A stretch of 64,000 nt of DNA, from assembly GCA_963665715.2 (NCBI GenBank), contig CAXXPR010000002.1, forward strand, positions 5,704,001-5,768,000. The letters run 5' to 3'. Positions 44,548-53,701 of this stretch are shown in pieces; position 1 is the first letter of the stretch; every line of letters begins with the position of its first letter. The position numbers and the translations under genes were made by a program. Under the pieces are notes generated by a model, which searched no databases, was not told where the DNA came from, and was given only the letters and a program-made list of their open reading frames with translations. The stretch is from JAAZBV01 sp963665715 (GTDB lineage Bacteria; Desulfobacterota; DSM-4660; Desulfatiglandales; HGW-15).

Positions 44548-45841
44548 TTCAATTATCGATTTTTTTGAAACCCTTACCGTCATGAAGCTTTTGGCCTACT
44601 TCTGGCCTTTCTTTCTTCTTGATATGACAAGGTACCTTGTACTTGACGGCATAGTTCTTTTAACCTACATTCCCAGGCGTCGCAGGAAAAAAAAAGAATA
44701 TAAGGCAGCGCGCAAAATGCTTTTTCACGAACGCCCGCTGGTATCAATCCTTGTGCCTGGAAAAAATGAAGGCAAACACCTGCAGAAACTGGCAGAATCG
44801 CTGGCAGCTCAGACCTACCGAAACATTGAATCAATTATAGTTGATGACGGCTCTGATGATAATACTCCTTTTATCGGAAGAAGACTTCAGCGTGAAAATA
44901 AAATCTCTCTCTTTATCCGTAATGAAATCAGGGGAGGAAAAGCGTCGGCGGCAAATACCGCCCTGAGGTACGCCAGGGGAAAATTTGTTATTCACCTTGA
45001 TGCGGATTCCCACCTGGAAAAGAATGCCATTGAAACTATACTCCTGCCTTTTTACATGGACCCGGAAATAGGGGCAGTGGGCGGAGATATTAGAGTAGCC
45101 AATGTTGATACCAGCCTTGCTACCAGGTGCCAGACAATTGAATATATCAAGTCTATCTCGACAGGGAGAACAGTTTCATCGGAACTGGGTATTTTGAGAA
45201 TTATTGCAGGAGCTCACGGCGCTTTCAGGAGAGAAATACTTAACCGCCTGCACGGATGGGATGTGGGCCCGGGACTTGACGGAGATATAACTGTCAAGAT
45301 AAGAAAACTTGGCTTTAAAGTCATTCATGAACCCTTTGCAATCTGCTATACAAATGTGCCGGATACATTCAGAAAGCTTATCCGCCAGCGTTTCCGCTGG
45401 GACCGTTCACTTGTCAGGTTTCGTGTAAGAAAGCATAAGGATATACTTCTTCCGTCCAAGGCATTTTCCATAAAAAACTTTTTAGCATCAGCAGACAATG
45501 TTTTCTTTAACCTGATCATGGACGGGAAATGGTGCCTGTATGTTATCCAGATTCTCTTTTTTACCAGGTCAGATATCGGCGTGGTCTTTGTAGTGAATAT
45601 GATTCTCTATGGACTTGCCAACATTTTTGAATTTTTACTGGCTGTCACCCTTTTAGGAAAGACAATGAGAAAAAAGGATTTAAAAATTGCATTATGGCTG
45701 CCGCTGATTCCAATTTATACAGGTATGCTTTTAAGGCTGGTCAGGACATTTGCCTATATTATGGAATTTCTTTTCAAGTCTTCTTTTTTTGACAGATGGA
45801 ACCCATGGAAGGTTTCGAAAATCTCAAAAACCCAGGAATAA
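44540..45841 (+). CDS. Processive family-2 glycosyltransferase (polysaccharide synthase)
   Basis: This is a membrane beta-glycosyltransferase of the cellulose/hyaluronan/PgaC/Alg8 type, 433 residues. An N-terminal hydrophobic segment (about 15-45) precedes the catalytic domain. All four processive motifs are visible: VDDGSDD (Asp102-103), DADS (Asp154/156), a GLDGD acid near 246-249 and QRFRW (283-287). Four or so C-terminal helices follow (about 335-425). It should polymerise a sugar nucleotide and thread the chain to the periplasm; the sugar is unknown. It is the last gene of the four-gene operon. No deacetylase or acyltransferase is present. Confidence 0.92.
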   Translation: MFNSIIDFFETLTVMKLLAYFWPFFLLDMTRYLVLDGIVLLTYIPRRRRKKKEYKAARKMLFHERPLVSILVPGKNEGKHLQKLAESLAAQTYRNIESIIVDDGSDDNTPFIGRRLQRENKISLFIRNEIRGGKASAANTALRYARGKFVIHLDADSHLEKNAIETILLPFYMDPEIGAVGGDIRVANVDTSLATRCQTIEYIKSISTGRTVSSELGILRIIAGAHGAFRREILNRLHGWDVGPGLDGDITVKIRKLGFKVIHEPFAICYTNVPDTFRKLIRQRFRWDRSLVRFRVRKHKDILLPSKAFSIKNFLASADNVFFNLIMDGKWCLYVIQILFFTRSDIGVVFVVNMILYGLANIFEFLLAVTLLGKTMRKKDLKIALWLPLIPIYTGMLLRLVRTFAYIMEFLFKSSFFDRWNPWKVSKISKTQE

Positions 45842-45860
45842 ACACGCACTACTTTTTATT

Positions 45861-46039
45861 TTTAACCGCAGACAGGCGCAGACAAAATCATTTTAAAATC
45901 CCTGACTTGCTGAATAATCAGATACCAGGATCTTCATGTGAATTTTTGAAAAAGATTCCTCCTTGAGGTCGAGAAGGTCCTGGGTTTAAAAGTTGTTGCT
46001 TTTAAATGTCTGCGGAAGTCTGCGAGTGTCTGCGGTTAA
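45861..46039. repeat. Hairpin-forming repeat with CCGCAGAC arms
   Basis: TTTTAACCGCAGACAGGCGCAGAC at the left is mirrored by GTCTGCGAGTGTCTGCGGTTAAA at the right, about 180 bases overall. It is a sequence variant of the MITE-like elements seen at 39.6, 54.4 and 57.3 kb. It occupies most of the gap after the synthase gene (45842-46117). Confidence 0.65.
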
Positions 46040-46117
46040 ACCAAGCTTTTAATCATTTGTTTCTGCTACACATTTTGTTTATCAGATGTTATTATCCGCA
46101 CTTTTTAAGGGAACAAT

Positions 46118-46498
46118 ATGAAAGATCAGAAAAAATATAATATAATCGAATATCAACTTTCAGGCGGGTGGACTGCCCTTGCAGGAAAGACAGATGCGGA
46201 TAATGATCATTTGAGCATTAAAATGGCAAACCCCAACGACTACTGGTTTCATGTAAAAGGAATGCCCGGAAGCCATGTTGTTTTACGGGTGGAAGATATA
46301 GAACCTGACAAGGACACATTGAAAGAAGCGGCAGCCATTGCTGCATACCACAGCAAGGCGAAAAACGGCGGGGTTACGCCTGTATCATGCACACTGGCAA
46401 AGTTTGTTTCAAAACCAAGGGGTGTAAAGCCCGGTACCGTTGCTATTAAAAAAGAATCGGTATTAAAGGTAAGGCCCGCTATACCTGCTGCAGACTGA
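46118..46498 (+). CDS. Stand-alone NFACT-R (DUF814) RNA-binding domain protein
   Basis: The 126-residue protein consists of the NFACT-R domain alone. DYWFHVKGMPGSHVVLR followed by AAAIAAYHSKAKNGG, VSCTLAKFV and KPGTVAIKKE is the pattern of the C-terminal domain of RqcH/NEMF. In full-length RqcH this domain binds tRNA/ribosome during stalled-ribosome rescue. Stand-alone versions occur in bacteria and are largely uncharacterised. The fibronectin-binding N-domain is absent. The gene has its own terminator and is not part of an operon. Confidence 0.9.
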   Translation: MKDQKKYNIIEYQLSGGWTALAGKTDADNDHLSIKMANPNDYWFHVKGMPGSHVVLRVEDIEPDKDTLKEAAAIAAYHSKAKNGGVTPVSCTLAKFVSKPRGVKPGTVAIKKESVLKVRPAIPAAD

Positions 46499-46530
46499 TA
46501 TTTTTTAGTTATTCCATGATAATCACGTAG

Positions 46531-46556
46531 AGACGCCCGACCCGGGCGTCTTTTTG
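46531..46556 (+). terminator. Rho-independent terminator after the NFACT-R gene
   Basis: AGACGCCCG (46531-46539) pairs perfectly with CGGGCGTCT (46543-46551) across a three-base loop and is followed by a T run. The remaining gap to 46765 holds a small CCGAC/GTCGG hairpin near 46660 and one arm of a dispersed repeat (46702-46740). Confidence 0.88.
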
Positions 46557-46765
46557 TATTTCCGGCACCTGGGGTACTCGTGGGAATATCGGCTTTGGAC
46601 GCTCTGTTCTATTATGACCATATTCAGATATAACAACCTCACACTTTCTGCAAACTATTCGGTCCGACACGCAGGTCGGCTCCCTACATTAATTTAAAGA
46701 GTTTTTCTCTGTGAACTCCGTGCCCTCTGTGGTGAAAATTAAAGCTTTTGTACCGGAACTCAAAC

Positions 46766-48301
46766 CTATTTCCCCTTAAACGCCAGCGCTCCTGTAGGAC
46801 AGGCATTAACAATCTCATCCACTGTTTTGGAAAGGCCTTCTGCTATGCTCCTGTTAAGAGGAACATCAACCCTTACATCAAACCCTCTCCCTATAAAAGT
46901 CAGCCCCAGCTTTTCCTTTTTCTGCTCTGTCAGATGAACGCATATTCCGCAGTTAATACATTTACCCGGTTCATAGACTATTTCCGGGTGTTCATCTATG
47001 TATCTGAAAGCTCTGTGAGAACCTTTATAACGGGTCGGTTTTGCTCCGTATTCTTGGGCATATATTCTAAGTCTGCATAAGTCCGCCTTTCTGCAGTCAC
47101 AGTGCAGGCAGAAGGCAGATTCATAAACTGCCTGATTTTTATCTATTCCATCAGAAAAATCAGATGGTTTATTTCTTTCTTCCTTTTTAACAGCAGCAGG
47201 AAACTGCTTAAATTCTTCCGGTTCCAGTTTTCCCATTCTTGTATTAAACGGGGAAATACTTCCTGTAACTTTTTCCCCATTAAGAAACTGAAGGATTGAC
47301 ACTGCAGCTTTTTTGCCGTCAGCCAGGGAGCGGACTGTGAGTTTAAGACCTTTACGAACATCTCCGCCTGCAAATGCACCGGGGATATCTGTTTCCATTG
47401 TACCGGAATTTATACTGAACTTCAGGCTGTCATCAGGGGAAGCCTTTCCTGTTCCGATAAACACGGCATCAAACCCTGACTTAAGTTCTTCAAGCGGTAT
47501 ATCTGTGCCTATACACACTCCCTGCTTAAACTCTACCCCGAGTTTTTTTATCTGCTCAATTTCCGCATCCAGCACAGACCGCGGCAGATCGTCTTCCGGC
47601 ACTCCATATCTCAGCATGCCGCCCGGTTTTTCATTTTTATCAAAAACAGTGCACGACACACCTTCCTGTGCAAGGTAATATGCAGCAGATAAACCGGCAG
47701 GACCGGCGCCCACTACAGCAACTTTTTTATCCTGAGCAGGAGAAACATCTGGTTTATATGGTAAGCTCTCTGCCAGATCCAGCTCTGCGGCGCACCTTTT
47801 AATAAGACGCACTGCAATTGATTCATCAACATGCCCCCTGCGGCAGGCCTTTTCACAGGGTGCAGGGCATATATAACCTGTAACTGCGGGCAACGCTATA
47901 TGCTCCTTTATAACCTTGACTGCACCGCTGGAATCGCCTTCAGACATGTATCTTATCATCTGCGGTATATCCATGCCTGCAGGGCACGCGACCTGACACG
48001 GCCCCATGCAGTCGCCGGCATGATCGCTGAGTAAAAGCTCAAGGGCTGTGCGTCTGGCAGCAGCAACGGAAGGATCATCATTTATCACAACCATGCCCTC
48101 TTCCGCTTTTGTTGCACATGACGGAAGCATGTTTCTTTTTCCTTCCACTTTTACAATACAGAGCATACAGCTTGTAATAGGGAGGATATCCTTGAGGCAG
48201 CAGAGTGTTGGTATTTTTATACCAAGTTTTTCTGCAGCCTGAAGGATTGTTGTGCCTTCCGGGATCTGTACCGGTTTGTTGTCAATCGTTATGTTAATCA
48301 T
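46766..48301 (-). CDS. 2Fe-2S / GltD-like FAD oxidoreductase with ferredoxin domain
   Basis: This is a cytoplasmic electron-transfer flavoprotein of 511 residues. An N-terminal NuoG-type 2Fe-2S domain (1-80, with LCCLKD and CMLC cysteines) is followed by an Fe-S helical domain typical of the GltD family (about 95-165, CMGPCQVACP and CPAPCEKACRRG). A FAD domain follows (AVVGAGPAGLSAAYYLAQEG near 195, then GIGTGK-type loop), then a truncated NAD part going straight to GAFAGGD. C-terminal cysteines include CLHCDCRKADLC and CINCGICV. The NADPH-binding part is shorter than in GltD. It is the last gene of the redox run, nine bases after the NuoEF fusion, and is likely a partner subunit for it. Confidence 0.85.
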   Translation of the reverse strand: MINITIDNKPVQIPEGTTILQAAEKLGIKIPTLCCLKDILPITSCMLCIVKVEGKRNMLPSCATKAEEGMVVINDDPSVAAARRTALELLLSDHAGDCMGPCQVACPAGMDIPQMIRYMSEGDSSGAVKVIKEHIALPAVTGYICPAPCEKACRRGHVDESIAVRLIKRCAAELDLAESLPYKPDVSPAQDKKVAVVGAGPAGLSAAYYLAQEGVSCTVFDKNEKPGGMLRYGVPEDDLPRSVLDAEIEQIKKLGVEFKQGVCIGTDIPLEELKSGFDAVFIGTGKASPDDSLKFSINSGTMETDIPGAFAGGDVRKGLKLTVRSLADGKKAAVSILQFLNGEKVTGSISPFNTRMGKLEPEEFKQFPAAVKKEERNKPSDFSDGIDKNQAVYESAFCLHCDCRKADLCRLRIYAQEYGAKPTRYKGSHRAFRYIDEHPEIVYEPGKCINCGICVHLTEQKKEKLGLTFIGRGFDVRVDVPLNRSIAEGLSKTVDEIVNACPTGALAFKGK

Positions 48302-48310
48302 TTATAATCC

Positions 48311-50668
48311 TCACTCCACAACCACCGCATCCTCAGGACACACGCCTTTGCATGATCCGCACCGAATGCATTTTTCTATATCTATTTCGTGTTTTTTATA
48401 GGGCATGACTTTTATGGCCCCAACCGGGCAATGCTGGGCGCATATGGTGCACCCTATACATGCATCTGTTACTTTGTATTCTATTAATGCCTTGCACTTT
48501 CCTGCAGGACACTTTCCGTTAACATGGGCCTCATACTCTTCACGAAAATGCTCAAGGGTTGAAAGCACCGGGTTGGGGGCCGTTCCTCCCAGTGCACAAA
48601 GACTTCCCTGTTTTATCTGAAAGGCAAGCTCTTCAAGCTGATCTATATCGCTTTTCTTTCCCTGGCCGTTACAGAGCCTGTCCAGTATCTCAAGCATTCT
48701 TCTTGTGCCTACCCGGCAGAAGGTGCACTTTCCGCAGGACTGGTTCTGGGTAAACTCCAGAAAATATCTTGCGATATCAACCATGCAGTCTGTTTCATCC
48801 AGAACAACAAGCCCGCCGGAACCCATGATTGCACCGGCGCCTGTAAGAGACTCATAATCAACCGGTATATCGGAAAGATGCGCAGGCACACATCCTCCGC
48901 TCGGACCTCCTATCTGTATCGCCTTGAACCTTAATCCATTTGCAATACCTCCGCCTATCTCTTCCACCACCTGCCTTAGGGTTACGCCCATGGGCACTTC
49001 TATAAGCCCGCCTCTTGCGATTTTACCTGCAAGTGCAAAAACCTTTGTGCCCTTGCTTTTTTCCGTTCCCATTTCGGCAAAGGCAGCTCCGCCGTTTCTT
49101 ATAATCCACGGCACAAGTGAGTAAGTCTCCACATTGTTTATAAGCGTGGGTTTTCCCCAGAGGCCTTCCTGGGCAGGATACGGCGGCCGCAGTCTCGGCA
49201 TTCCCCGCTGACCCATTATGCTTGCTAAAAGCGCAGTCTCTTCTCCGCATACAAAGGCCCCTGCGCCTGCCACTATTTTAAGATCCAGAGACATACTGCT
49301 TCCGCAGATATTTTCTCCTAAAAATCCCCGGGCCCGGCACATCTTTATGGCTTCTGTCATACGCTCTATTGCAAGGGGATATTCGGCACGTATATAAAGG
49401 TACCCGCGACCGGCTCCGATAGCTCTTGCTGCTATTGCGATTCCTTCGATAACACGGAAGGAGTATGACTCCATAAGCATCCGGTCCATAAATGCACCGG
49501 GGTCACCCTCATCTCCGTTTAATACGATAAAACGTTCCTTTTCAGGCTGGCTTCTGAGTGCTTTCCACTTAAAAAAAGTAGGAAAACCCGCACCGCCTCG
49601 CCCCTTAAGACCGCTTGTTTCGATCTCTGAGATTATTTCATCTTCGGTTAGATTATTTACTGCCTTTTCCAGCCCCTTGAACCCGCCGTACTCAATATAC
49701 TCATCTATGTCTACAGGGCTTATACTGCCGCAGTGTTCTGTGGCAATATTTTTCTGCCGGCCTAAAAAATCGGCAACATGCTTTTCCCGTTTATCTATTG
49801 CATGACGGGGTATGGAGAGAGGTTCTCCTCCGGTTAAAATAGTATCAAGCCCCTTTGAAATCATGGGCAGGATCTTTCCGGCAAAGCCTTTGGGCTTAAA
49901 ATGTTTTAACAGAATATCCCTTGCATCTTCAGGTTTTACACCTGCGTACAGATAATGTTTTCCGTTTGATAAAAGGATTTCCATAAGAGGTGTCTGGTAG
50001 CACATACCTACGCACCCCACATGCTTAATAACAGCAGGTATGCCTGTTTCATGAATTACCTTTTCTACGGCATCCTTAAGATATCCGCTTCCTCTTGCCT
50101 GGCAGCATGAACCAAGCCCTACCCTCACTTCACCGCTGGTAATATCTGATGCTTTCAGCTGTTTTGCAGCCTTTCCTTCATTCTTCTTTTTGGCATCATA
50201 CCAGGCAAGATATTCCTTTATGGTATTTCCCACAGAATCAGCTGTTACATGACCGTAAATCACATCATCAATCTGAACAACCGGCGCAAGGGTGCAGCAC
50301 CCGAGGCAGGCCACAGGCTCAACGGTAAACTGTCTTTTACTGTCCGTGTCCTGTTTTTCGGGTATGCCGAGATGCCTTTTAAATGCATCAAACACTGTTT
50401 TCGCCCCCTTAACATGACAGGCTGTTCCAAGGCATACACGTATGGTATGTTCGCCCGCGGGTTCAAACCGGAACTGATCATAAAAACTGCTGAACCCGGT
50501 AATAGCCGCTGGTGTTATTTCTGTTTTTCTGCAGACCATTTCCAGTGCAGGCTGAGGAAGATAACCGTATTCCTTCTGCATTGCCTGCAGGATCGGAAGA
50601 ATTTTATCAGGCGTGGTTCCCGCCTGCGCGATAATTTCATCTATTTTTGTAAGATCAGGATTTTTCAT
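48311..50668 (-). CDS. NuoE-NuoF-ferredoxin fusion (NADH dehydrogenase / Hnd-type)
   Basis: This is an NADH-oxidising flavo-Fe-S protein of 785 residues. In order: a NuoE thioredoxin-like 2Fe-2S domain (about 1-150; CLGTACH and CLGCC motifs), a second thioredoxin-like 2Fe-2S segment (about 175-270; VGLGSCCQARG and GCVGMCYQ), and NuoF with FMN loop GRGGAGFP and NADH segment GDEGDPGAFMDR. A [4Fe-4S] motif CGKCTFCRVGTRRM follows, and at the end two ferredoxin motifs (CIGCTICAQHCP and CIRCGSCKGVCP). ATG 50668 lies inside the end of the propeller gene (14-base overlap), so I reject the longer upstream frame. Similar fusions occur in NADP-reducing hydrogenases and bifurcating dehydrogenases; no hydrogenase or membrane Nuo subunit is nearby. 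Confidence 0.9.
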   Translation of the reverse strand: MKNPDLTKIDEIIAQAGTTPDKILPILQAMQKEYGYLPQPALEMVCRKTEITPAAITGFSSFYDQFRFEPAGEHTIRVCLGTACHVKGAKTVFDAFKRHLGIPEKQDTDSKRQFTVEPVACLGCCTLAPVVQIDDVIYGHVTADSVGNTIKEYLAWYDAKKKNEGKAAKQLKASDITSGEVRVGLGSCCQARGSGYLKDAVEKVIHETGIPAVIKHVGCVGMCYQTPLMEILLSNGKHYLYAGVKPEDARDILLKHFKPKGFAGKILPMISKGLDTILTGGEPLSIPRHAIDKREKHVADFLGRQKNIATEHCGSISPVDIDEYIEYGGFKGLEKAVNNLTEDEIISEIETSGLKGRGGAGFPTFFKWKALRSQPEKERFIVLNGDEGDPGAFMDRMLMESYSFRVIEGIAIAARAIGAGRGYLYIRAEYPLAIERMTEAIKMCRARGFLGENICGSSMSLDLKIVAGAGAFVCGEETALLASIMGQRGMPRLRPPYPAQEGLWGKPTLINNVETYSLVPWIIRNGGAAFAEMGTEKSKGTKVFALAGKIARGGLIEVPMGVTLRQVVEEIGGGIANGLRFKAIQIGGPSGGCVPAHLSDIPVDYESLTGAGAIMGSGGLVVLDETDCMVDIARYFLEFTQNQSCGKCTFCRVGTRRMLEILDRLCNGQGKKSDIDQLEELAFQIKQGSLCALGGTAPNPVLSTLEHFREEYEAHVNGKCPAGKCKALIEYKVTDACIGCTICAQHCPVGAIKVMPYKKHEIDIEKCIRCGSCKGVCPEDAVVVE

Positions 50669-52391
50669 AGCCAATACAATATAAGTTTTCTCTTGTGCGA
50701 ATATAAATTCTTCCCGGCATAAAGGCAGGTGAAGCATAGCAGTCTTCACCCAGTGAACAGGTTGTTTCTGCGGCAAACTCTTTTTCGCCGGGAGTTCCAA
50801 TAAACATGGTCCCTCCGTAAACGGAAAGGACATACAGTTTACCGTTTACAAGGGTTGGAGAAGAATTAACATTATCTCCAAAATCGTGTTCATAAACCAT
50901 TTTTCCATCTTCTATATTTACGGCATACAGTGTTCCGTAGGAATCCATGTAATACACATTATGGTCATCCGCAACAGGTGATACAATAGTGGGGCCTACA
51001 TCATCATTAAGCCATGCAATATGTGTGGATGTCACATCACCGGTTCCTCCGGTACGTATTGCCACATTGTGCATATCAGGAGCTATAGCTATCACCCTGT
51101 CCTTTGCCAGGATAGCTGAAGCGCCCACATCACCCTTTACACAGTCAGCACGCCACAGTTCTTTGCCGTCATTCGGATCATAGGCTATTACCCATGGGTC
51201 TCCCACGGTTATAAGCTGATAATCATCACCGACTTTTACAACGGCAGGAGTTGTCCAGCTGTTGGGTACAGGACGTTTTGCCTCCCACACAACATTACCG
51301 GTTGCCCCGTCAAAGGAATAGATCATTGATTTATTATCTTCAGCGCTTGCCTGGTCAAACTGCACAATTACACGGTTCTGCCACACCTCAAGGCTTGATG
51401 CGTACCCGTATAAACTTACTGGGACCCCAAGGCTTTTATGCCACAGCATCCGCCCTTTAAAATCAAAGGCTGCAAGATCTCCGGCTGCAAAAATTGCATA
51501 CACCCTTACACCGTCAGTTGCCATGGTAGAGGCTGCATAACCGGTGTCTTCCATAACCTGAAAACCGTTGTCACCCATAGGAGCCGTGGGAACATCTCCG
51601 GTCCATAAAAGGCTGCCCGAATCTGCATCATAACAGTAGACCTGCCTGATTTTTTCATTTGCCCCGGATAAAAATACACGGTTTTCCCATACCAGCGGTG
51701 AATTAAAACCGTGAAGAGGTACAGCCGCCTTCCATAAAATACCCTCGCCGCTTTCCCCGTCCCATTTTGCCGGAATATCTGTAAGAGAAGTTTTACCTGC
51801 TCCTTCAAAACCCCTGAACCGGTTCCAGTTTAAAGCGAGTTCTTCAAAAGATGCATAGTCAGGTTTTTCATCAATCCCTGCTTCAAGCTGCTTTACCCAG
51901 TTCTCGGGTGTATTGTGCGAGATCAATAAACCAGTTCCTGTCAGCGCAAAAACTAATACAACAAGAGCAAGACGGCCTGCACCGAACCTCCGTCTTTCAA
52001 GGGTATCTTCTTTTTCACAGCATGGATCAGGATTAATCCCCTTAAGATAATCCTGCCACTTAAATGCCCCGATAGTTACTGACACGCTTATTAAAAGCAG
52101 TATTGATGCAAGGCCTGAAAAATCTATCTGCCTCAGTTTGTCTGTCCTGTAGTCCCGGTCAAGTTCTCTTATACTGTTTATTAGATCTTCGTTATCCGGT
52201 TCAGCCAGGAGCTGCTGCTTAAGCTCCGTTATTCTTGAATAATCATCTGCCCCGGTCACATACTGTTTGTAGCTGTTGACAATCAACATTCCCAGGAAGA
52301 CCAGTGAGAAAACCACTCCAACCGCAGCAGCTGACCGCAGTACTTTTTGAAGATCCATTCTGTTTTCAGGTTCAGGAGAATTTAAATTCAT
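50655..52391 (-). CDS. Membrane protein with periplasmic PQQ-type beta-propeller
   Basis: The 578-residue protein has three N-terminal membrane helices (about 20-40, 93-110, 140-158). A long extracytoplasmic domain built of PQQ-like blades (about 185-575) follows. Blade signatures are ILWKAAVPLHG, SGSLLWTGDVP, GNVVWEAKRP, DGKELWRADC and DGKMVYEHDF. The calcium/PQQ-binding residues of true quinoprotein dehydrogenases are not evident, so PQQ itself may be absent. It overlaps the NapH-like gene by one base and the NuoEF start by 14, indicating a shared complex or pathway. The role could be as a scaffold or as a redox/alcohol-dehydrogenase-like subunit. Confidence 0.85.
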   Translation of the reverse strand: MNLNSPEPENRMDLQKVLRSAAAVGVVFSLVFLGMLIVNSYKQYVTGADDYSRITELKQQLLAEPDNEDLINSIRELDRDYRTDKLRQIDFSGLASILLLISVSVTIGAFKWQDYLKGINPDPCCEKEDTLERRRFGAGRLALVVLVFALTGTGLLISHNTPENWVKQLEAGIDEKPDYASFEELALNWNRFRGFEGAGKTSLTDIPAKWDGESGEGILWKAAVPLHGFNSPLVWENRVFLSGANEKIRQVYCYDADSGSLLWTGDVPTAPMGDNGFQVMEDTGYAASTMATDGVRVYAIFAAGDLAAFDFKGRMLWHKSLGVPVSLYGYASSLEVWQNRVIVQFDQASAEDNKSMIYSFDGATGNVVWEAKRPVPNSWTTPAVVKVGDDYQLITVGDPWVIAYDPNDGKELWRADCVKGDVGASAILAKDRVIAIAPDMHNVAIRTGGTGDVTSTHIAWLNDDVGPTIVSPVADDHNVYYMDSYGTLYAVNIEDGKMVYEHDFGDNVNSSPTLVNGKLYVLSVYGGTMFIGTPGEKEFAAETTCSLGEDCYASPAFMPGRIYIRTRENLYCIGYEKS

Positions 52392-53701
52392 TATAAGCTT
52401 ACCCCTCCTTTTTCCTGAATTTTCAGCATCCTGCTTTCCTGTTCCTTTGGACAGTATTTAAAACATCTGCCGCATGAAACACACCCTGCTCTTTCAGCTT
52501 CATAATCTGCCTGCTTTTTACGAAGACTTAAAAGAATCAGTTTCCCCATGAGTACGAGAGCAAGGAAACCGCCAAAATAATATCCGCCCCTTTTAAAGCC
52601 TTTCCTTATTTTTTCTGCATGCTCATATAAGGAGGTTATTGTTTCACCGGATGCCCGGAAAAATACACTTGCATCGGTTGAATCAACCCCGTCCCGATTT
52701 TCTTCCATCCAAATCTGTTCGGCAAGAGACACTGCAGGGTGGGTATAGGCTGCCATGGGAGCAAGTCTGCTTCCGGTATAGGCGCCAATCGATAAAACAA
52801 ATGGAAGCAGTATCAGTAATATAATAAGCCGCTTTTTGTCTTTTTTATAGGTAGCTTCAGGGTATGAAGGAACCGGTGCCTGAATTGCGCCGTAGGGGCA
52901 GGCATCTTCACATAATGTACACTGGTTGCAGTCCGTTGGAGTAATCTTTACACGCCATCGTGACAGGCGGGACAACTGTCTTAAAATAACACCGTAGGGA
53001 CACAGAAAACGGCAGTAGGGTCTCCCGATAAAAAAACCGATCACAAGGAGTATCCCGCCCATGATAAGAATATTCATGTTTGCGTTTCTGCGGAAAATTG
53101 CAACATAGGGATCGTACTTGCAGATAATAAAAGAACTTCCCATGACAGCAAGCCATACAGCCAGGGCCAGGTATACATATGCAAGGTATCTTAAAGTATG
53201 CTCCAGCCAGGCCGGTACTTTTACCGGCTTTATAAGAGTAATATCCTGCACCGCGCCAAGAGGACACACCGCAGCACAGAAACTTCTGCCGAAAAGAAGG
53301 GTCACAACAAGCGGCGCAATAAAAAAGAATATAGTAAGCATGGGTATGGTGTAATCAGCATTGAACAGAAACACGGATATATCCTGAAGCGCACCTATAG
53401 AACAGACGCACCCCTTTCTGTAAAACCCGAAATAGGCAAGGGAAAAAACCATAAGAATGAATATGCTTTTTCTGCTCCTCTTTTTATGGATAAGCCAGGA
53501 TGCAAGCCCCAGTGCAGATAAGAGCAGAGCGGAGTCTATTAAAGGCCATGCCCCTGCGCGCGGCATAGGGTTTGCGTGTTCGGGCCTGACATATTCACCT
53601 TCAAACTGGGGAGGAGGAAACCTCTCTATTGTGAATGCATTCATTGAAAAGCTTAAAATCAAAAGCCCTGCAAATATTGTAATAAGAAAATTTATTCTCA
53701 A
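52391..53701 (-). CDS. NapH/NosR-like membrane iron-sulfur protein
   Basis: This is a 436-residue membrane protein. An N-terminal export/anchor helix and about five further helices carry the family loops GCVCSIGAL, CAAVCPLGAVQ and CRFLCPYGVIL. A [4Fe-4S] motif follows (CNQCTLCEDACPYGAI), then a periplasmic region and a last helix. Another ferredoxin-like motif ends the chain (CVSCGRCFKYCP). It should pass electrons between the quinone pool or cytoplasmic donors and the ferredoxin encoded just upstream. The start is TTG (53701) overlapping the ferredoxin stop, with AAGGGGG in front. Its last cysteines are cytoplasm- or periplasm-facing depending on helix count, which I cannot fix. Confidence 0.87.
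   Translation of the reverse strand: MRINFLITIFAGLLILSFSMNAFTIERFPPPQFEGEYVRPEHANPMPRAGAWPLIDSALLLSALGLASWLIHKKRSRKSIFILMVFSLAYFGFYRKGCVCSIGALQDISVFLFNADYTIPMLTIFFFIAPLVVTLLFGRSFCAAVCPLGAVQDITLIKPVKVPAWLEHTLRYLAYVYLALAVWLAVMGSSFIICKYDPYVAIFRRNANMNILIMGGILLVIGFFIGRPYCRFLCPYGVILRQLSRLSRWRVKITPTDCNQCTLCEDACPYGAIQAPVPSYPEATYKKDKKRLIILLILLPFVLSIGAYTGSRLAPMAAYTHPAVSLAEQIWMEENRDGVDSTDASVFFRASGETITSLYEHAEKIRKGFKRGGYYFGGFLALVLMGKLILLSLRKKQADYEAERAGCVSCGRCFKYCPKEQESRMLKIQEKGGVSL

Noticed and set aside
46766..50668. A complex I (nuo) operon
   Set aside because: Only E, F and G-like pieces are present; no NuoA, H, J-N membrane subunits or NuoBCDI are in the window.
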